From NCBI GenBank assembly GCA_949987705.1, contig OX465282.1, forward strand, positions 7,428,501 to 7,492,500: a stretch of DNA of 64,000 bases. The letters are read 5' to 3'. The position numbers were made by a program, and so were the translations under genes. Origin of the DNA: Thereva unica (taxonomy: Eukaryota > Arthropoda > Insecta > Diptera > Therevidae). Position 1 is the first letter of the stretch. The number at the start of each line of letters is the position of its first letter. A model generated the notes under the pieces. The model ran no database searches and was not told the DNA's origin. It saw nothing but the letters and a program-made list of their open reading frames with translations. Positions 56,580-64,000 of this stretch are shown here, piece after piece.

Positions 56580-57480
56580 GTGAGTCTCTCTCTAAGTTTT
56601 GTGTTTGTGTGTTTAAATTATTCAATTTGGTTTTTAGTCACACTTTACCGAGATTTATTTATCAAGGAAACAATAGAATTGAGAGATTTTTACTTTTTTT
56701 TTAAGTGTGATTATTCAGTAATTATTTCCGGTTAATTTTTGCGTTTGCATTTTTAAATTCTGATTTGGCGGGGAGCTTTTGGACGTTGTTAATTTGAAAG
56801 TGTCGTAGAAGCTTTTGGTTGGAGGATCTGATAAAAGTTTTGTTATATGGTTTGGGTATTGATTAAGAGAGCTTGTGAGCTTGCATAGGTTCTTGTTCAA
56901 GATAAAAGCTGCTGAAAAGCAAAAAGCTGCTGAATTAGTTAAGCTTATTCAGAAATGAGTCTAGGCTTAGCATAGGGTTTAGTTAGTACGTCTTTTTACC
57001 AATAATAGAAGCTAGCTTCAAAAGCTTCAGCTTTGTTTACAGTATGAAATAAAGAAAAAGTTTCATCTTTCTTCGATCTCTCCAATGGAGGGAGTCAAAA
57101 CGGGAATAGCTAGCAGTCAGAAGGAGCAAAATCTGGTATATAGTGGCGGTGGCGGAGCCATATGAGTTGAATTTTTTGCCAAGTAGTTTCAAAAACTTAT
57201 TGCATTGTTAGAAAAAGATGCATTATCGTGATGCAAAAACTAAACAAAATTCCTTGTTAACAGTTTGGCCCGACCGAAGGAATTCATAATGTACACACAA
57301 CAATATCCAAAGAAAACTGCACATACTTGACTTCAATATCCTCTAATTTCCAAAATCAGCAAGTTCGACATCGCAAACCCCTGGACTATGTTAATACTTC
57401 CACCGATACTGTACTGAGCAACACAGATGTTTGCATTGATTTCTCGGTTTCAGTTGTCTAGGAAGTTGAGTTTTGCGGAG
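56580..57480 (+). other. Start of intron 5, no feature seen
   Basis: AT-rich; nothing supportable. Confidence 0.45.
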
Positions 57481-57499
57481 TAGGGCTGCTGCTGGTTTG

Positions 57500-59830
57500 T
57501 GTCAATTGCTGGCATTGTGTTATCTTTGAGGTGATGAGCGGCTTCATAGCACGTTCTATGTGTACCAAAGAGTTTTGTTTCCCTCAGCCCTTGTGCAGCT
57601 TGGATGCGTGCAGCCTGTTTCTATTACTGTCTGACTTGCGTTTATATAGTTGAAACATAGGTGATGTTATCGGGCTTCGTCGGTTCTTAGGTGATTGAGC
57701 TGAAAATTGTGGACAGAAGTTTAGAGAACAGTCTCTGTTCGTTTTGGTTATAGACAGTAGATTGTGATTGCATTCCTGATCTAAATTGCCTGTCTCCTTT
57801 CCGAATCTTTGTAATTTTTATAAGTTCTTTACTAGGAAGTCAAATAGTGCTTTGATGATAGACGGGGCTCAAGGTGAATCTAATGAGTCCTCAATAATAC
57901 ATGAGTTATTTCATCCGTTTTTTAACGATGTGGTGAATTAAGATCGCGTCCCAGTTTGAAGTGGATGCGCACTCATTAATCAAACCAAAGCATTTTCATT
58001 TCAAGGATTATCAATCGCAACTCTTATTCATGTCCATCACGGCCCTTACAAGGCTAGTCACCATATTGACAAAATCCGTTGTCGATTTAGCCTTCTTGAA
58101 ACCGAATTGCTTTTCCGACAAGCCGGAACCAGTGCTGCCACACTGGCTGCCAGCTTCACCGCTCTGTTCGGTATACCGCCCTGCCCTGGGGCTTTTCCAA
58201 CGGCAATCCTCTTCGCAGCTTTCACAATTTCTTCCTCCATTACCTCTGGGATATCTCCTTCATTTACTTTTATTGCAGGCAGGCTGTCGTATGTTCTCGT
58301 TCTGTGAGAGCAGGGTCCATAATATGTCTTGTAGTATAATCGGTGCGGAACGCTTGCCCTTAATCGACAATATTACTACTCTGTAAGCATCCCCCACAGG
58401 TTACTATCCACTTTTTCACGTAATCCGTTTTACTGTTTCGGCTGGCATTTTTAAGCCCTTTTCTCGCCTCCTTATATTCCATAAGGAGTACCTCGAAGTC
58501 TGGTCTTTCCCGCCTTCGCTGACAGCACCTGCTTGCCTTTAGGCAAACCTTTCGACGATTTTCGAATTCATCGTTCCACCAATAGTTCGGTGGGCGCCTT
58601 CGGGGTTTTGGATGTTGTAGAATGGAGGTGTCACTATAGACCCTCTTTCACCTTTTTGGGAGGTATTTTGTCCGCCGGTATTTGCCAAGAGACTGAGACG
58701 CTTCCACTAGAATGAATGTCCCCCCTATATCACGTATTTCTCCGTGAGACTAGGAGTGTCATAGCAGCTGTAGACATATACACCATTTATCCTTGCTCGG
58801 TTTTGCCTGCTAGATTCCACTGTGTAAGCCGTTGTATATTGCTTACTTACAATTGCAACGTCGATTTCCTTTTCGTACTCAATTTGTGCGATCAGATCTT
58901 GGGCCGCCTGGCATTGACTCAGGCTTTGTTGTATGAACCCTATTTCCCTACCCATTTGAGTGCCCTTTGAATACTGGACACTTGCTACAGCTACTGCTTG
59001 TGCCGTGGGCACTGTTGCTGTTCCTCGCTTCCTGTCATAACAGGCATTTACGGCTCCTGACGCAGTCCTTGGCGAGTCCTTGAGTGCCCCTTTTCTGCGG
59101 ATTTCAGGCATAGTTCCTTCCTGTCCTTGGTGTTGGTGCAGTTTTTTGCTATATGCCCGAACTCTTAGCACTTGTATCATCTCCTTGGCGCTGTCTGCTC
59201 CCTTATTTGGCAAAGAACCCATCCTATACGGACCGTTCCCGCTTTTTTCGCTAGTTTTACTGGGGGCTTCGGTAGCTTAGGGAGTCTGGCTACCATCGCC
59301 GAGGTCCCGGGTTCGAATCCCGGCAGCCCCACCTAAACGTCTTGCGCCTTTTCCACTTTCCCCACCTAAACAACTTTCCTTCTTTCTTCTTCCATCTTTA
59401 CATTCCTGATTCCTCCTGTCATAGCCTTCTTTAGCCCTTCCACGCTCCACCAAAGCGACGGTTGAGAGATTCAACTCGTTTCAGGGGGCATACTTCAGCG
59501 AGTTGTTTTTCGATGCCCCATTATCAGAGTCGCGATAGTAATGGTTGGGAGTAGGTGGAATAAAAATATCGCGCCTGGTTGTGGCAGTTTCTTCCTTCCT
59601 GCTAGAGCTGCTGTTCGACATTGCACTCTATGCGAAGAGAATAGAAGGTCGACAGTATTAAGGGTCTTTCCTGAGCCTCTATTCTTTTACATAAAAAGTG
59701 CGATGTTGAGCTCCTGCACTCGCGGCTTTCTCTTTCGTAGTGATCTCGTCCAGGTCCTTGATGTCTATCGCTACCTGGTTGGTGCTTGCGCTCACCTGCG
59801 CTGTCTCTCCTAGTGAGGATGTAATCTTCT
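57500..59830 (-). mobile_element. R1/LOA-like LINE, split by a SINE
   Basis: In minus-strand order: the gag-like end at 59830-59700 (GETAQVSAS region, shared with 53.7 kb), the SINE (59697-59262), the rest of gag with a basic tail (59222-58990), the endonuclease start at 58960-58725 (FIQQSLSQCQAAQDLIAQIE; VAIVSKQYTTAYTVESSRQN), RT entry at 58240-58058 (EEEIVKAAKRIAVGKAPGQG then GIPNRAVKLA), and KQFGFKKAKSTTDFVNMV near 58110. Below 57950 the 3' part is decayed. Multiple frameshifts. Confidence 0.68.
59262..59697 (+). mobile_element. SINE copy 3, inserted in an R1/LOA-like LINE
   Basis: The tRNA-like head starts GGGGGCTTCGGTAGCTTAGG and has the B box GGTTCGAATCC at 59310-59320. The body follows the 5402-5863 copy (CAACTTTCCTTCTTTCTTCT; GATTCAACTCGTTTCAGGGG) with small deletions and ends TTTTACATAAAAA. 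Its D-arm region pairs better than in copy 1 (GGTAGC..GCTACC). Confidence 0.85.
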
Positions 59831-59889
59831 ATTGGATATCAACCCTTATGTCTTCTCCCTACTTCAGTTCCACTAAAAAGTCTCCCTTA

Positions 59890-60345
59890 ACTACCTAACC
59901 ATCCTCGTCATCAGGAGGCGACGATAAGTGCAGCGAGTGCTGCACAAATAGCGGACATTTTACCCGCCATGTCATCTAAAGGTGCTTTAAAATTTAGCCG
60001 CCTGCAGTCGATCATCACTCCAAGATACATTTGCGCGGGCTGTGACTGAATGATCCTTGCGGAAACTAGTTTTCTCCGTTTTTGAACAGTTTTAGTTTTG
60101 TGCTCAGTTAGGCTAACTCTCGAACTTTCGAACACTGTTTTCATATCACGAAATAATCTCGCAGATCACTTGGTACGCGAATAATTCCATCTCATGGAAG
60201 AATCGTCCTCCATCCGTGATTCCGATCGCAACTGCATCATTATACATTCTGATCTAGAGGAGAGTGCCCAGGACGAATTCCCTGCAGGACTCCGCATGTT
60301 GGTCTGCACACCGTCGGCGCATCTTTCGGTCACGATGAAGTGGTT
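59890..60345 (-). pseudogene. R1-like LINE RT fragment
   Basis: In minus-strand order: a decayed GVPQG box near 60290, LFAYQVICEI where the catalytic F-A-D-D should be (60175-60145), and at 60144-59911 SLTEHKTKTVQKRRKLVSAR, then QPAQMYLGVMIDCRRLNFKA, a typical R1 thumb region with YLGV-x-ID. The catalytic Asp pair has been lost. It is probably a separate copy from 57500-59830, since it lies upstream of that copy's gag. 60346-61020 shows nothing. Confidence 0.6.
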
Positions 60346-61019
60346 TACCTTTTTCTTTTTTAGGTAAAGAACTAAATAACAATTTCTGAGGGGCGTTGTA
60401 TTTGTTCGACTACCCACCCGAGCCCAACACAATCCGCCGACACTGTTTACAAGGGGCTGCCAAGGGCCTTGTTTGTAGCTAAGCTACTATACCTCAACTA
60501 TCAATATTTTTCTTGTGAACCTCTCGAATCTTGAGAGATCTTCATCTCACTACAGAGAAAAGGTTTTTTGCTCCGCCTTACTGCGCAAGATAAGGTATCT
60601 TATAAGTTATCTATTCTTCGTGCGTTTTCGAAAGTGTTAACCCAATCTTCGATATTATTCTGTAGATCATATGCTAGAGGCTGGTTAAACCCTTATTCAT
60701 ACTGTATCGAAAGCGGTGTTAGTGCACCGGGGCCATACTTCCATGCTATTGAGATCGACGAAAGTTTACAAAACCATATCCTATATTAAAAGTGTTGCTC
60801 CCTTTTCTGATATGTAATACAAAACCTACCTTGAATGGTGAGTTTTCGAAATTGGTTTTATTATATTGTAAATGCTGCTGCAATACCACACTGCGCTAAC
60901 ACTTTTTGGGATATCTTTCTGGCTCTTTCAGTGAAAAAAATTTAATGAGCTTCATTTCTTATTAACATGGTTCTTACTCTATGACATTAGAGGCCGACTT
61001 CGCTATATGTCAGGGCCTT

Positions 61020-62605
61020 ATACACTCTCTTACATTTCTAGTTGGAACTTAGTCCGCACATCCATTTACTTACTATTCTAGCTTAGGCACTAACTTATTA
61101 CTATTTTTAATGGATCAGGAGTGGTTCACCCACCGGGCTACCCCCTGATGTTGTGGTTTGCATTATTTTCATAGAATGAGGGTAGGTTCTCATCTGTAGT
61201 TGCTTGTAGGTACGAGTACGAGAGTTTCCTTCGCTTTAAGAGGAGAAGCGCGCGAAGACCACACCATTGTATGATCTGCGTACTGGATGCAAGTGGAGGA
61301 AAGTGCGGAGATTTCATGTGGGAAGTCATACAGGAAAATGTTGAATAGCACGGGGCCCAGGACGGAACCTTGAGGCACCCCTGTTTTTATCGCGAATGGT
61401 GTGGAGATCAGGTCTCCAATCTGGGCTACCCCTGTTCTGCCTGTTAGGAATGAGTAGATTAGCTTGCCAAGTGGGAATGGGAAGTCTAGGTGATTTAGTT
61501 TGTATATGAGTCCGCGGTGCCATACACTGTCAAATGCCTCTTTTAGGTCTAGGGCGCATGCAACCGAGCATTTACCTTCTCTAAATTTAATCATCACTGA
61601 CTCTTGCAAGAGTAGAAGGGCGTGTTCCGTTGAGTGCTCCTTTACAAAGTCGAATTGGAATCCAGGAATGATATTGTTTTCTGTGCAGAAATCTTCTAGC
61701 TTTTTTTAGTATGATTCCTTCTAGCATTTTTCCCAAGTTGGAGAGAAAGGAAATCGGTCTAAATTCTTCAACATCCTTTGCTGCTGAGCTTTTTGGGATT
61801 GGGATAATTTTGGCTTTTTTCCAGATTGTAGGGAAGTGGCAATTGTTAATGCAGTTGTTACAAATTGTTGATAGTTGCGTCGCTATGGTAGGCATGCACT
61901 TCTTCAACACATGGTTCGATAGCCCATCTAGGCCCGAGGATTTTTTTGTTTTCATGAGTTCTCCTGCGCTTATTAGCTCTCGACGTAAACTTTCTGTCTG
62001 TGGGTGATGAGGCCCTATTAGTTGGTGAGAAAGCACTTAGTGCCGGGGAGGTGTCGTAATCACACATGGTCATTACCTCGTCTATCATTGCCTTTGTGTA
62101 GGTGTCTCTATTGTATGGTGCGGCCTGAAATGTGTTTTCGAAGTATTTTGTAAATTCTTGCACCTTGTCCTCTAACTTTAAGAAGGTGATCCCGTTAGCT
62201 GTTATGGGAGAGAAGATTGGATTAACCTTTGCTCGCTTTCTACCAGTAATGCGGTCAATGATCTTCAAGCCTGGGGTGAAGGTCTTATTGTCTTGAGGAG
62301 CTCTATATACGCTTTGTTCAGGTCAAGTTTGACCCTTTCTGTAATTATTCTGATTAGGCAGGAGATTCTGGCGGAGAGTTCTATGTATTCCGCCGTTAGT
62401 CTATTTCCCGTCCTCAGGAAGATGCGCCTTAGAGCCTGAAGCCATTGCCTTCTGGATTTTATTAATTTTAGCGTAATCTCCGAAATGTTTTTATATTTAT
62501 CGTTTTTTGGGGTTATCAGTTTGGAGTGCCTGGCTACGCAGTTCGAGATCTCCAACACTAGCCTTTCTATGTGCTCTTCTATCTCCTGGTTAGTCAGGTT
62601 GTGTG
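61020..62605 (-). mobile_element. Jockey-like LINE, antisense, inactive
   Basis: In minus-strand order, in shifted frames: 62558-62265 (KLIKSRRQWLQALRRIFLRT), 62268-61858 (PIFSPITANGITFLKLEDKV), 62036-61587 (KKSSGLDGLSNHVLKKCMPT; WKKAKIIPIPKSSAAKDVEE, then FRPISFLSNLGKMLE), and 61609-61190 (ACALDLKEAFDSVWHRGLIY; GVPQGSVLGPVLFNIFLYDF). The catalytic box reads YADH, not YADD (His codon 61271-61273). The 5' end stops near a C-run at 62611-62626. Four frames are needed to read it. Confidence 0.8.
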
Positions 62606-62859
62606 TTTCCGCACCCCCCCCCCCCCCTATTTAGGCTCCTTTCCAGGTCTCTGTTGAAATTTGACTAGTTAGTGTTGTGCCATTCCTTATGTGCCCCATA
62701 TTCATCAAATCATTACCAAAGCCACTATTTTATTTTTACCGTTTAAGTAGGCAGCATAAATTTTTTGTGTGTTTTGACATTAAAATTTATTTTTTGACAC
62801 GTCTATTAAGTCTTTGTCCAAAGGTTCACCCAGTTTTATATATTATTATATTTTTCTAG

Positions 62860-62974
62860 CCACCTCTATAGATCCTCGAGTTTCAACTCGTCTGGGAGGA
62901 GTTCAAACTGTGATACAACAGAAGACATGTACAGCGATGTCAGCTTAGAAGACGTGCAAGATTTAAATCACAAG
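62860..62974 (+). CDS. Host-gene exon 6 (last seen in the window)
   Basis: The acceptor is ...tatatttttctag (ends 62859) and the donor is gtaagt at 62975, leaving in phase 0. It encodes residues 150-188: SHLYRSSSFNSSGRSSN, a Ser-rich stretch likely to be a phosphorylation target, then CDTTEDMYSDVSLEDVQD and LNHK. The acidic segment ending in DLNHK has the spacing of a coiled-coil entry. In Rab11-FIP3/4 proteins a similar acidic segment directly precedes the long coiled coil and C-terminal Rab11-binding domain, so I expect those in the next exons. No stop codon is reached, so the gene continues to the right. Confidence 0.8.
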
Positions 62975-64000
62975 GTAAGTGCCCCCCGTTACAATATACC
63001 CAAGCAGAAAAAAATAAACTAAAGAGAAAACTTAATAATCAACAAAAGTCGTTATGAGGTTATTGAACATCAATCGGTAGGTACAAAAGGCAGGATAAGT
63101 GGAGAATGTGCGCCTCTTGGAAGTGATGTTGTACACCTGTTAATCAAAAACTACCTATCGACCGACCTTGCTCTTGAAATGAAGCGGCTTTTATCTCTAT
63201 GCCGCGTGTTTACCACGTTAAATAAGAGGTAAACGTTGTCGTGCAAGTAAGTGGCACTTTCTACTTGGCTGTATCCACCTCTTGATGGCAGGCTCTCCGC
63301 TGTCGGTTGGATTTTCGCGAAAAATATAATTATGTTTGTGGCGCGATCAGCCGGGTTTGGGGGATGGGGGAGGACATATGCCGTGAGATTGTATCACTTT
63401 CGTTTAAAGATCATCAACAATGCACAGGCGAACGTTCGAAAGTCGAAGGAGTTAATATGCTGTGATCACGTGTGACCGGAATTCGATTTTCGATAGATTG
63501 TATTGTAAGACACCATAGCTATCAATGGCTGTGATCTTGTTGGGGAAAAATTAAAAGCTCATTTACGAGATTGTTGAGGTAAATGTGATTTTTGGGAAAT
63601 TTAACGGGTTTTTGATTAGTTTTGTTGGACCTTAAGAAAAAATGCAGGTTGTTAATTGTTGAGTTTTGATTGAGTTATATAAACATGTTTTTTTTTTTTG
63701 CTTGAAAAGGCTGGCGAAAGAGTTAATGTGAAAATTTTAATAAGTATTTAGTAATTATTTTAATTTTTAAGACGTTTGGCTTGAAACTTTTAACGTTTCC
63801 GATTTCGGGAGTCCGGGTCCAATAATTAAATAAAAGCTGCACTGACTGAAACTTTGCCTATGTTTTTGATCATTCTATTTTCCGTAGAAATGGTTGTTTA
63901 GTATATGATGGGTACCCATATGAAGGACGTGCTTCTGTGTGGAATCGAACTCTTAACCAATTAGTTGAGACCAACGAGGATCTTCAATAAATAATTTGCA
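62975..64000 (+). other. Intron 6 start to the window edge, no feature seen
   Basis: No further exon with fitting phase, and no element recognised. A 74-codon ORF at 63251-63475 shows no motif. Confidence 0.45.

Larger units (their letters stand above)
2914..62974 (+). other. Host gene span: six in-phase exons, probable Rab11-FIP3/4 (nuclear fallout)-like
   Basis: Six plus-strand exons join into one open frame of 564 nt (188 codons) from the ATG at 2931. Intron phases from exon 1 to exon 5 are 1, 2, 2, 2, 2, and exon 6 ends in phase 0. Every junction has a GT donor and a pyrimidine-rich AG acceptor. Six open exons agreeing in phase over 60 kb is strong evidence of a real gene. The assignment to class II Rab11-FIPs (adaptors that link Rab11 recycling endosomes to Arf, dynein and cytokinesis) comes from recalled similarity: the order GRRQL, then a Ser/Asn-rich stretch, then TTEDMYSD, then an acidic lead-in to a coiled coil resembles the linker of FIP3/4. 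The Rab-binding domain would lie downstream of the window. I know of no competing family that fits better, but no search was run. Confidence 0.6.

Noticed and set aside
58716..59222. Minus-strand 165-residue ORF as a novel host protein
   Set aside because: FIQQSLSQCQAAQDLIAQ is the start of an R1/LOA-type endonuclease; the rest is the gag end of the same LINE.

Overview
The window is eukaryotic nuclear DNA, most likely from an insect and plausibly a fly. It is AT-rich, has GT..AG introns with polypyrimidine tracts, contains a tRNA-derived SINE, and is full of decayed non-LTR retrotransposons (RTE-, R1/LOA-, Jockey- and CR1/Jockey-like), LTR-element remnants (Gypsy, BEL/Pao) and short terminal-inverted-repeat elements. 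There are no bacterial-type operons, rRNA genes, CRISPR arrays or convincing free-standing tRNA genes. The species cannot be named from the sequence alone.

One host gene can be supported. Six plus-strand exons (2914-3039, 7989-8175, 8362-8430, 13609-13653, 56541-56579, 62860-62974) join without a stop and with matching splice phases. From a well-placed ATG at 2931 they encode 188 residues, with the reading frame continuing beyond the window. The protein starts Ser/Pro/acid-rich and ends in a Ser-rich stretch followed by an acidic TTEDMYSDVSLEDVQDLNHK segment, just where a coiled coil would be expected. I think it is the N-terminal half of a class II Rab11-FIP (Rab11-FIP3/4; nuclear fallout in Drosophila), but this rests on recalled similarity and not on a search. 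Exons 3, 4 and 5 are short (69, 45 and 39 nt) and phase-symmetric, so each could be skipped without a frameshift. The intron between exons 4 and 5 is about 42.9 kb.

Nearly everything else sits in the introns or just upstream of exon 1 and is transposable-element debris, often nested. 1-1.8 kb: a LINE running in from the left edge, frameshifted once. 3.3-5.9 kb: three short inverted-repeat elements and a full SINE. 6-13 kb: RTE-like LINE pieces, a Gypsy integrase tail, and a LINE nested in a LINE with a 12-bp target duplication. 14.6-20.3 kb: a BEL/Pao integrase, a TIR element holding a LINE tail, a Harbinger-type MITE inside a SINE tail, and Gypsy protease/integrase. 20.8-35.2 kb: more TIR elements, including a decayed Harbinger inside an RTE LINE. 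37.9-43.2 kb: LINEs interrupted by a SINE and by a TA-flanked MITE. 45.6-52.2 kb: another MITE, BEL/Pao RT/RNase H, and a 1.33-kb near-perfect palindrome. 52.6-62.6 kb: R1/LOA-like and Jockey-like LINE fragments with another SINE.

All LTR-derived integrase/protease/RNase H fragments and most LINE fragments with readable domains lie antisense to the host gene, as expected if sense-oriented insertions carrying poly(A) signals are selected against in introns. I found no undescribed multigene system. The most unusual structures are the 1.33-kb palindrome with a perfectly matched mid-arm, the host-gene micro-exons, and a pair of inverted GC-rich blocks 4.6 kb apart.
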